A stretch of 15,729 bases of DNA from Clostridiaceae bacterium (lineage in GTDB: Bacteria; Bacillota; Clostridia; Oscillospirales; Acutalibacteraceae): positions 1 to 15,729 of the forward strand of contig JAEDHT010000039.1 of assembly GCA_016296885.1 (NCBI GenBank). Reading direction: 5' to 3'. Made by a program: the position numbers and the translations under genes. A model generated the notes under the pieces. The model was not told the DNA's origin, ran no database searches, and worked only from the letters and a program-made list of their open reading frames with translations. Of the stretch, positions 7,468 through 14,010 are shown in pieces. Every line of letters begins with the position of its first letter. Positions within the stretch are counted from its first letter, which is position 1.

Positions 7468-9437
7468 CGAATAATAAGCATTTAATAAATGCCCCTGCGG
7501 GAAGTGGAAAAACTACACATATACGTAGGTGTCTGAAAAGTATATGCCTTAAAGAACCCAAAAGCAAGATTTTATGTATCACATATACAAACCGTGCTGC
7601 TGATGAGTTAAAGAAAGATTTGGATAGTGCTAATGTCACAGTAAGTACAATACATTCATATATTAACGATTTGATCAGTCCTTTTTATCCACTCAAAGAA
7701 GCCATAGATTTATATTGGGAAATCTTTGAAAAAAAGATTAAGGCAAGAATTGAAAATGATGAAAAAGACGAACATATTGAACAGAGCAACCAACATTATG
7801 TCGAAAAATATGGGACTTTAAACGTTGAATTTGTTCGAGAAAATTTGCATGAGCTATCGTATGGAGAAACGCCATTCACATCTTTGTACTTAGGCAAACT
7901 TTCTCACGATGACTTAATATTGTTTGCTAACAAACTTATCAAAAAATATCCCGTACTACTGAGAAAGATAAGTGATAAATATAACTACATATTTATTGAC
8001 GAGTATCAAGATACATCAGCATATATTCTCGATATTTTTTATGATGCAGTAAAGAATAAAGAAAATGTACAGTTGTATTTGTTAGGAGATAGAATGCAAC
8101 AAATATATCGCAACTATGATGGTTCGTTTGAGGGAAAATTAAAAGAATTTGATACTTCACAACGACTTGTAGTCAATCATCGTTCAATAGGTAAAATAAT
8201 ATCAATATTGAACATGATCTACAATGATGATTCTTTTAAGCAATATCCATCTGAAGATAATAAAGATGTTGCTCCCGATATATCTCCGCGAGCTATCATT
8301 ACATCAAATGTAACTGAGGCGGTTGAACATTTTCAAACAAGCTTTCCGGGAATACTGACGTTATATTTGATGAACAAAGAAAAATATGAGGAAATAGGTG
8401 CAAAGAATTTATATTCGGCATATGAAAAGATGGAAGCATATTCATTTGGAAGAAAATACTCGCCAACAGATGTTTTATCTGATATGTCAAACGATAATCC
8501 TGATGCATTAATGAAGTTCTTATTTCTTTTGAATAACATAATGATGTTATATTCGAAAGAAAATTATGGAATGCTTATTTCGGTATGCAGAAAGGAAAAT
8601 AGATTTTTTAATTCATCATTGTTTCAATTGAAAAAGCACACAGATAAAAAGGTACTACGAGATAAATTTGAGGCTGTCAAAATTGTTTATGAGAGAGAAA
8701 ATTGTCTAATCAAGGATGTAATAGAGTGCTTATTTGAACAATCTCTTATATCTACTACTGTCAAAAACATTTATGAAGAAAGTGCTGAGTATCAGCAGGT
8801 ATTAGATATTGAAATTGAAGAAATTAAGAATCTTGCTAATTATCTAAATACACCTCATATATCTACACAGCACGGTGTAAAGGGTGAAAGTCATCCGTCA
8901 GTAATTTTTGTAGCCGCAGATAATTATTCTACTCCCAATGTTCGTATGTATTCTTTCTTTGAGTTGTGGTCAAGGTACAACATTTCATTACCCGAATTTG
9001 AGGATTTGTTTTATTCATATAGCAAAATAATAATGGAAGTTGAAGCAAAGCTGGGTATGAGAACAAGTGAACTTAATGCTGAAACTCACAATAAGAATGA
9101 AACGAACAAGAAACTTCTTGCCGAATATAGTAACCAAGTTTTGAATACATATCGGGACAACAAACTCTTTGAAGCACTGTTGAAGGATGATTTTACCACT
9201 TATTTGGCTAAAAGCACGGTCGGTAATGCTAAAAACATATTTAAGATTTCAAAGATTGAAGGAATTCTAACTGCTTATAAATTATTCTATGTTGGTTGTT
9301 CAAGAGCTCGAAAGAACCTTGTAATTGTCATTGATGAAAATAAAATCAACAAATTTGAAAATGACTTAAAGACAAAATTGATTTCTACAGGCTTCGAAAT
9401 TCAAAGCTTTCCAACGCAATTAACCACAACATCTTAA
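7452..9437 (+). CDS. gajB: Gabija GajB-like UvrD/PcrA helicase
   Basis: This 661-residue superfamily 1 helicase shows the full motif series: Walker A APAGSGKTT (14-22), motif Ia ITYTNRAADEL, motif Ib STIHSY, motif II IDEYQD (D183, E184), motif III GDRMQQIY (212-219), motif IV NHRS (242-245), motif V HGVKGES (474-480) and motif VI VGCSRARKN (614-622). All residues for ATP hydrolysis appear intact. In Gabija, GajB partners GajA and is thought to sense or produce DNA ends and to lower nucleotide pools. The start overlaps the GajA end by 16 bases, with AAAGGA (7441-7446) inside the upstream gene, so translation is coupled. It is longer than the roughly 500-residue reference GajB, mostly in the 230 residues between motifs IV and V. 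A general repair helicase is unlikely given the overlap with an OLD nuclease. Confidence 0.85.
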   Translation: MAGEITNNKHLINAPAGSGKTTHIRRCLKSICLKEPKSKILCITYTNRAADELKKDLDSANVTVSTIHSYINDLISPFYPLKEAIDLYWEIFEKKIKARIENDEKDEHIEQSNQHYVEKYGTLNVEFVRENLHELSYGETPFTSLYLGKLSHDDLILFANKLIKKYPVLLRKISDKYNYIFIDEYQDTSAYILDIFYDAVKNKENVQLYLLGDRMQQIYRNYDGSFEGKLKEFDTSQRLVVNHRSIGKIISILNMIYNDDSFKQYPSEDNKDVAPDISPRAIITSNVTEAVEHFQTSFPGILTLYLMNKEKYEEIGAKNLYSAYEKMEAYSFGRKYSPTDVLSDMSNDNPDALMKFLFLLNNIMMLYSKENYGMLISVCRKENRFFNSSLFQLKKHTDKKVLRDKFEAVKIVYERENCLIKDVIECLFEQSLISTTVKNIYEESAEYQQVLDIEIEEIKNLANYLNTPHISTQHGVKGESHPSVIFVAADNYSTPNVRMYSFFELWSRYNISLPEFEDLFYSYSKIIMEVEAKLGMRTSELNAETHNKNETNKKLLAEYSNQVLNTYRDNKLFEALLKDDFTTYLAKSTVGNAKNIFKISKIEGILTAYKLFYVGCSRARKNLVIVIDENKINKFENDLKTKLISTGFEIQSFPTQLTTTS

Positions 9438-9447
9438 AACTGTCCTA

Positions 9448-9487
9448 AAAAACGCCACCTTAGACTTTCATCTAAGATGGCGTTTTT
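9448..9487. terminator. Bidirectional intrinsic terminator after gajB
   Basis: The 17-base arms AAAAACGCCACCTTAGA (9448-9464) and TCTAAGATGGCGTTTTT (9471-9487) pair with a single mismatch around the 6-base loop CTTTCA. A-run and T-run at the two ends make it work from both sides. It sits 10 bases after the helicase stop and 10 bases before the stop of the convergent recombinase gene. Confidence 0.92.
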
Positions 9488-9497
9488 CTGTTTCGTA

Positions 9498-11054
9498 TCA
9501 GAGCATCACCTTGACGGCAAAGCCGCCACTAAAGAAGTAGGTGTTCATCTGAGTACCGTTTGGTGGACCATCACCAGCCAAAAACAAATTTCTTATTTCA
9601 CCATCCTTTTCCTCCAGTTCACTTAGTAATCTGTCGTTTATCTCTACTGTGTCATTTCCCGAATGAAATGTAATTGTTATCCTATCGTCATACAGATAAA
9701 TCTTGTTGACAAATATTTTTATCAGCATTTTCTTATACTTTTCATCGGTCATACTGCCTTTTTTCAGAGCCATAAGGAAGAACTTGATTTTCGGTGCAGT
9801 AAGCGACGGGAACGGCATTGTTTCTTTGGAAATCTCAAATTCAAGATATTTTTGCTCAGCTTCTAACTGTGATATTTTTTCGTATAGACTTTCTCTTAAT
9901 CTTGGAATGTCGGTTTCCAAAACAGCATTGAGGGCATTATCTCTTTTACGCTCATTTTCTGCCAAGCGTTTCTGTAAATATCGCAAATTTGAGGTATCTC
10001 TTTCGGCTTCACACATAGCAGAAACTTCTTTTGAAATTTTCTCTATGTTTGGTGCGGATAATAACTTTCTGCATTGAGCCAAAACGAGATTTTCTATATA
10101 GTCTTTCTTGACCATATCTTTTTCGCACCGCTTGGCTTTTCTGCCGTTGCAAATATAGTAGTTGTAAATCTTGCCTTGCTTTCCTGTTGCAGAGAAGCCC
10201 GTCATCATTTCTTTACAGCGACCGCAGAATAACTTAGTTGTCAAAAGATACTCGACCTTTGCCCTTGCTCTTGCAGGGGCTTTCTTGTTCTTTGCCATTA
10301 TTTCGGCAACCTTGTTAAAGAGTTCATCTGAAATAATGCGAGGCATACCACCGGGAATTTCCTTGCCCTTGTATGTATAAACACCGATATATCTTTTGTT
10401 TTTCAGCATTGTGTGTAGCGAGTTCTTATTGAAGGCAACACCCCTTGATGTCTTATATCCCATAGAGTTCAAATGGCTTGTTATTTCTGTAACGGTTTTA
10501 CCATTGGCATACATTTCAAAGACTGTTTCTACAATAGGTGCAGTATTCGGGTCAATCTCAAATTGTTTGTCTTTATTAACCTTGAAACCAAGTGCTATAT
10601 TTCCGCCCGTACAAAGACATTTCTCGCCGTTCTTGTCCATTCCTTTTTTGATTTTTTGGCTCAACTCCAAGGAATAGAACTCATCCATTGCTTCAAAAAT
10701 ACTTTCAACAATAACACCCGTAGGACCGTCATCTACATATTGGTTAACAGATAACACTCGTATGCCTTTGTGTTTAAGCATTCCCTTATAAATTACACTT
10801 TTTTCTTTGTTTCGAAAAAATCTGCTGAACTGATAAACAACAATTCGTTCATATAATCCTGTTGAGCTATCCTCAATCATTCTCTGAAAATTTGGTCTGT
10901 TATCGTCTGTACCGGTTAACGCTCTGTCAACATATTCTTTAACAACGGTAAGTCCGTGCAGTTCACAGTATTTGCGACAGTCCTGTAATTGAATATCTAT
11001 ACTGACATCTCGCTGTGCTGATGAACTGTATCTTGCATATATAACTGCGTTCAT
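9498..11054 (-). CDS. Large serine recombinase (integrase/transposase type)
   Basis: A 518-residue protein with the large serine recombinase layout. The N-terminal resolvase-type catalytic domain covers about 1-145, with YARYSS (catalytic S10), DNRPNFQRM and FSRFFRN (R78, R81). A recombinase domain follows at about 150-260. The zinc ribbon has C277-x2-C280 and C302-x7-C310. A charged, coiled-coil-like stretch covers about 345-410. Such enzymes integrate or excise mobile elements at short att sites. The ribosome site AGAGG is about 7 bases before the ATG. A minus-strand TATAAT (11100-11105) lies upstream, but I see no good -35. The C-terminal tail ends GGFAVKVML. It converges with gajB across a shared terminator, and probably provides mobility for this island. 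All catalytic motifs look intact. Confidence 0.92.
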   Translation of the reverse strand: MNAVIYARYSSSAQRDVSIDIQLQDCRKYCELHGLTVVKEYVDRALTGTDDNRPNFQRMIEDSSTGLYERIVVYQFSRFFRNKEKSVIYKGMLKHKGIRVLSVNQYVDDGPTGVIVESIFEAMDEFYSLELSQKIKKGMDKNGEKCLCTGGNIALGFKVNKDKQFEIDPNTAPIVETVFEMYANGKTVTEITSHLNSMGYKTSRGVAFNKNSLHTMLKNKRYIGVYTYKGKEIPGGMPRIISDELFNKVAEIMAKNKKAPARARAKVEYLLTTKLFCGRCKEMMTGFSATGKQGKIYNYYICNGRKAKRCEKDMVKKDYIENLVLAQCRKLLSAPNIEKISKEVSAMCEAERDTSNLRYLQKRLAENERKRDNALNAVLETDIPRLRESLYEKISQLEAEQKYLEFEISKETMPFPSLTAPKIKFFLMALKKGSMTDEKYKKMLIKIFVNKIYLYDDRITITFHSGNDTVEINDRLLSELEEKDGEIRNLFLAGDGPPNGTQMNTYFFSGGFAVKVML

Positions 11055-11156
11055 ATTAAAACCTCTTTTCTTTTTTATTCCGCTTATGCAGAACTTTCTA
11101 TTATATATAACTATCGAAAAGAGCGATTTTTGAGAAATTTAAGAAATTTATCAAAT

Positions 11157-11636
11157 TTATTTTCCGACAAAAGATATGTTTCCGGTTTCTTTTACTTCAT
11201 TTAAGGCTGTAAGCAATTTATTGAAAACCAACTGATTTGGGTAATATCTGTAATCGGCAAATACCGATATACCGTCTTTGTAGTAATGCTCCAAAATGGC
11301 GGCGGCACAGGCGGCACTACGGCTTTGTCCGTATTCACATTGACAGATAATATCCAAGCCGTCTTTGTATGCTTGGTGGATATACTCCGCAAGGTTGCCC
11401 GCCTCGGGAAAGTATGTATCAAAGGTCAAGCTGTAATCTTCAAGTATTTCTATATCAATATCATAAATTGGGACAGTAAATACTCTCTCGGCTTTGCACT
11501 TATAATCAACAGGCTTGAAAATCTCTCCTGTTCTTTTGGAGGGCGGGTCATAAAAACTGATAACTGCTGTGTTTTTAGGAAACTCACCTTGTAATAATTC
11601 CTCAATGGCTTTTCTTGAATAAATCTGTACTTTCAT
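11157..11636 (-). CDS. Tyrosine/dual-specificity phosphatase-like protein
   Basis: This 159-residue protein contains IICQCEYGQSRSAA, which fits the C-x5-R active-site loop of cysteine phosphatases (C100, R106, then S107). The usual histidine before the cysteine is replaced by Q99. Candidate general-acid aspartates lie about 30-40 residues upstream (D58, D60, D67), but I cannot choose between them. No signal peptide or membrane segment is visible. The gene begins one base after the resolvase stop codon, with its ribosome site GAGGAA inside the end of the resolvase gene, so the two are translationally linked. The stop overlaps the third of three AAATTT copies spaced 9 bases apart (11135, 11144, 11153). 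Its position between two recombinase genes suggests a conserved mobile-element partner. The substrate (protein, nucleotide or RNA end) is unknown. Confidence 0.65.
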   Translation of the reverse strand: MKVQIYSRKAIEELLQGEFPKNTAVISFYDPPSKRTGEIFKPVDYKCKAERVFTVPIYDIDIEILEDYSLTFDTYFPEAGNLAEYIHQAYKDGLDIICQCEYGQSRSAACAAAILEHYYKDGISVFADYRYYPNQLVFNKLLTALNEVKETGNISFVGK

Positions 11637-11637
11637 T

Positions 11638-12228
11638 TTACTGTTCCTCTATAATGCTTAAATATTTGTAAACCGTAGGATAGGACAACTCACATAATCG
11701 GGATAGGTCTTTCTTTGATATTTGCCCTTGACTGTATTTCGGGTAGTGCTTATAAAAGACACTCGGTATATCATCGGCGGTAACAGTAGGTCTGCCTATC
11801 TTTTTACCTTTTGCTTTTGCGTTCTCCATTCCGCTTTTGACACGCTGGCTTGTGATGTTCCTTTCTATCTCGCTGAATACTCCCATCATTTTGAGCATTC
11901 CCTCTGTCATAGGGTCGAGTTCTTTACTGCAATCTACAACAAAGTTACCGAGTATCAGTTTTAAGTGTCTTTCTTTGGCAAGTTCGATTATCTCACAAAG
12001 TTGCTTTGTGCTTCGGGTAATTCGGCTGACCTCAGTTGCTATAATTGTGTCTTGTGGCTGTACTGCATTTAGTAATTTACTCAACTCGGCTCGATTTTCC
12101 TTTGCACCGCTTTCGTATTCAAGATAAATACTTTCATCGGTTGCACCTTGTTGTTTCAACTCTCGCACCTGTCTGTTAATATCCTGCAATTTTTCATTGG
12201 TTGAACATCTTGCATAGCCGTAAATCAT
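11638..12228 (-). CDS. Small serine recombinase / resolvase-invertase
   Basis: A 196-residue protein of the resolvase/invertase family. The catalytic serine is S9 in YGYARCSTNE. EVSRITRS carries the conserved arginines R69 and R72. The middle MGVFSEIERNITSQRVKSGMENAKAKGKKIGRP is the typical long-helix and arm region, here cited only by its landmarks EIERN and GRP. The C-terminus (KKDLSRLCELSYPTVYKYL) is a DNA-binding helix-turn-helix. Length is standard and motifs are intact. It heads a minus-strand unit with the phosphatase-like gene. A GAGG-type ribosome site lies about 10 bases upstream, a somewhat long spacing. Likely roles are resolution of cointegrates or site-specific inversion; the recognised sites are not evident. 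Confidence 0.92.
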   Translation of the reverse strand: MIYGYARCSTNEKLQDINRQVRELKQQGATDESIYLEYESGAKENRAELSKLLNAVQPQDTIIATEVSRITRSTKQLCEIIELAKERHLKLILGNFVVDCSKELDPMTEGMLKMMGVFSEIERNITSQRVKSGMENAKAKGKKIGRPTVTADDIPSVFYKHYPKYSQGQISKKDLSRLCELSYPTVYKYLSIIEEQ

Positions 12229-12261
12229 TTTCTTTTCGCCTCGCTTTTTATCTGTGTATAT

Positions 12262-12290
12262 ATTATAAGATAAAAATAAGCAGAATCCAA
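12262..12290 (-). promoter_or_regulatory. Resolvase promoter
   Basis: On the minus strand TATAAT (12262-12267) is preceded at 17 bases by TTGGAT (12285-12290). It lies about 34 bases upstream of the resolvase ATG and points away from the promoter at 12409-12437. The -10 is perfect and the -35 weak. Confidence 0.5.
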
Positions 12291-12408
12291 CCCCTGTTAA
12301 TAGTTTCGTAATATTTGCGGTTTTTCAACGGTACATGCCGTCCGAAAATGTTTCTCTCAAATTCACATGAAATTTGAGCAAAAAACAAATGAAGAAGTGT
12401 CTGTTATC

Positions 12409-12461
12409 TTGATTTCCCAGTATTAGTGCGATATAATTATATAGTACTGTCAAAGTACTAT
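12409..12461 (+). promoter_or_regulatory. Promoter with downstream palindrome for the HEPN-like gene
   Basis: TTGATT (12409-12414) and a perfect TATAAT (12432-12437) are 17 bases apart. At the expected start of transcription lies a perfect inverted repeat, ATAGTACT-GTCAA-AGTACTAT (12441-12461), well placed for a repressor. The predicted transcript has a leader of about 110 bases before the ATG at 12555. Confidence 0.65.
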
Positions 12462-12473
12462 TATGTTTTCTTA

Positions 12474-12513
12474 GACAGGGGATTTCACTCTGTCAATTAG
12501 ACAGGATTTTTTA
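12474..12513 (+). promoter_or_regulatory. Leader with mutually exclusive hairpins (attenuator-like)
   Basis: Three complementary segments lie in the leader: GACAG (12474-12478), CTGTC (12490-12494) and GACAG (12500-12504). CTGTC can pair with either GACAG copy but not both. The second pairing, extended by one wobble pair, is followed directly by GATTTTTT, resembling a weak terminator. TTAGACAGG occurs as a direct repeat at 12471 and 12497. The stems are only 5-6 pairs, so this is tentative; a repeat-based protein site is the alternative. Confidence 0.35.
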
Positions 12514-12554
12514 ATTTTAATCAGATGTTTTATTATTCGAAAGGAACAAAAAAT

Positions 12555-13874
12555 ATGAGTGGCGAACTTATGAAAAAGGAAGACAATGGAATGGTTGTTA
12601 TTCAACCAGCAGAAATATCTCTTTTTAATGATAGATTACAATATATTCGTGAAGATTTGAAAGACAGTCCTTATATTGCGGAAACTTTGAGAGTGCTTCC
12701 TGTTGGCGGATACAGAAGTGCTATCGGTAGTTTTTGGAATGCAGTTGTTGATGACTTGAGGAATAAAATTATATTTAGAAGTCTTAAAGTATTTAATAAA
12801 GAAATGTGTCCTAAAAAGGAAATCAAAAACTATGAGGATTTTCAAGATAATGTCAACGATGAAATGTTAATTGACGGTGCTTATAAAATAGGTGTAATTG
12901 GGTGGGAAGCACATAAAGTATTAAAGCACGCAAAAGAAACACGCCATGTTTTTGATGGACATCCACGAAGCTCTGATCCAACTATGTTAAAAACTATTTC
13001 AATGATAGAAGATTGTATCAAATATGTTTTAAGCCAAGAATATCCACCTCAAATTATAGATATTGATGAATATATCGATAATATGGGAACCTCGGAATTT
13101 GATAGGAATGAATATTCTATTTCTGACGCAATTTCTGATTTGCCAGATACTTATAAAAATGAACTGATTAACAGATTATTTTCCTCGTATATTACTGACA
13201 CTTGCTCTACTATATTACGGTCAAATATCGAAATTGTAGCTCCAATTCTTTGGCGTGTCTTGCCCAAAGATGTAATTATACAAATTAGTCATCGAGTTGA
13301 TAAAGAAATTGTAAAAGGAAATGCTGTGGCAACTGAATATGCCTTTGCTTTTATTTCCATGGTTGGTGCAAAAAAATATTTATCTACTTCATCAAAAAAA
13401 TATCTGTTAGCACCAATAGTAGAACGCTTGACAAATAATCTTGATGTATTTGCAGTTGAGAATGAATGTGTAGAAACATTAAGCAAGTATGCTGGATATA
13501 TTCCTCGTGAACTTCTTTATCCATATGTTAATGCTTTAACTCAAACCTATGTAGGTCATATTGGAGGAAGTGCATATTATGCAAGAACCGATTTTTACGC
13601 GGACGGTGCAGCATTTAGAATACCGTCTATGTTTGAAAAGTTTGATGACGAGTCAGCCCATGCCTTTGTGGAAGTCATTAAAACAAATTCCACATTGAAG
13701 AACAGGATTCACAGTACTGTTAAGTTAAGAAGGCTTAGACGGCTTGGTGAGATTGTGAAGAAAAGAATATCAGATAATTTCAGCGAATCAGATTTTATTG
13801 ATATGCTCTTAAACGAAGAGCGAGAAAAAGAGTTTTATAATTATATTAGCAATAGGAATAAATCTGAATACTAA
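12555..13874 (+). CDS. Unrecognised protein with HEPN-like Rx5H motif
   Basis: This 439-residue protein is not one I can name. The frame starts at 12525, but AAGGAA (12541-12546) is 8 bases before the ATG at 12555, so that start is chosen. Residues about 45-75 (GYRSAIGSFWNAVVDDLRNK) read as a long helix typical of HEPN proteins. TRHVFDGHP gives R130-x5-H136 with a polar residue straight after the arginine, which is the HEPN ribonuclease signature. It is followed by another long helix (TMLKTISMIEDCIKYVL). The remaining roughly 270 residues look mainly helical, possibly a helical-repeat sensing or scaffold region. There is no signal peptide or membrane segment. It is alone between a regulated promoter and a strong terminator, divergent from the resolvase, and AT-rich. 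A stand-alone RNase effector of phage defence is my inference; the gene itself is certain. Confidence 0.85.
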   Translation: MSGELMKKEDNGMVVIQPAEISLFNDRLQYIREDLKDSPYIAETLRVLPVGGYRSAIGSFWNAVVDDLRNKIIFRSLKVFNKEMCPKKEIKNYEDFQDNVNDEMLIDGAYKIGVIGWEAHKVLKHAKETRHVFDGHPRSSDPTMLKTISMIEDCIKYVLSQEYPPQIIDIDEYIDNMGTSEFDRNEYSISDAISDLPDTYKNELINRLFSSYITDTCSTILRSNIEIVAPILWRVLPKDVIIQISHRVDKEIVKGNAVATEYAFAFISMVGAKKYLSTSSKKYLLAPIVERLTNNLDVFAVENECVETLSKYAGYIPRELLYPYVNALTQTYVGHIGGSAYYARTDFYADGAAFRIPSMFEKFDDESAHAFVEVIKTNSTLKNRIHSTVKLRRLRRLGEIVKKRISDNFSESDFIDMLLNEEREKEFYNYISNRNKSEY

Positions 13875-13920
13875 TAAACTAACGACTATAAACAAAACGG
13901 TATAGACAATTTCATTTATA

Positions 13921-13958
13921 AAAAACCGCTGTTGTCCCAACGGATAACAGCGGTTTTT
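13921..13958. terminator. Strong intrinsic terminator after the HEPN-like gene
   Basis: Arms AAAAACCGCTGTT (13921-13933) and AACAGCGGTTTTT (13946-13958) pair perfectly. The stem continues inward to 17 pairs with one G-T wobble and a CAAC loop (13938-13941). The A-run and T-run ends allow use from both sides, which suits the convergent gene ending at 14011. Confidence 0.93.
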
Positions 13959-14010
13959 AATGTGATAAAACTATAAACGAAAAGAGATGTTTGTTTTTAT
14001 AGGGGAAAAC

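Larger units (their letters stand above)
9498..12228 (-). mobile_element. Recombinase-phosphatase-recombinase module, likely mobility region
   Basis: Three minus-strand genes in a row (small resolvase, phosphatase-like protein, large serine recombinase) form a mobility module. They sit between the toxin/Gabija block and the HEPN-like gene. Element ends are not defined: I found no terminal inverted repeats or flanking duplications, and serine recombinase att cores are too short to see without a comparison to an empty site. The extent given covers only the genes. Confidence 0.45.

Noticed and set aside
5338..9437. PARIS, Septu or a retron-type pair instead of Gabija
   Set aside because: ATPase and TOPRIM are in one chain and the partner has all UvrD-type helicase motifs. 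PARIS splits ATPase and TOPRIM, Septu pairs its ATPase with an HNH nuclease, and no reverse transcriptase is present.
9703..10077. Plus-strand open frame of 124 codons inside the large recombinase region
   Set aside because: It is antisense to an intact recombinase with full motifs, has no ribosome site and encodes cysteine/serine-rich noise.
11135..11158. Three AAATTT copies with a 9-base period
   Set aside because: Seen directly, but it is a low-complexity AT-rich stretch at a gene end with only six-base units, too weak to call a functional iteron or CRISPR-like array.
11286..11594. Plus-strand open frame of 102 codons across the phosphatase-like gene
   Set aside because: It lies opposite a well-supported gene with a good ribosome site and active-site motif, so it is a shadow frame.
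9420..12530. Attachment sites or terminal repeats for the recombinase module
   Set aside because: I looked for direct repeats flanking the recombinase genes. The only candidates, TTAGACAGG at 12471 and 12497, are both on one side and better explained as leader structure.
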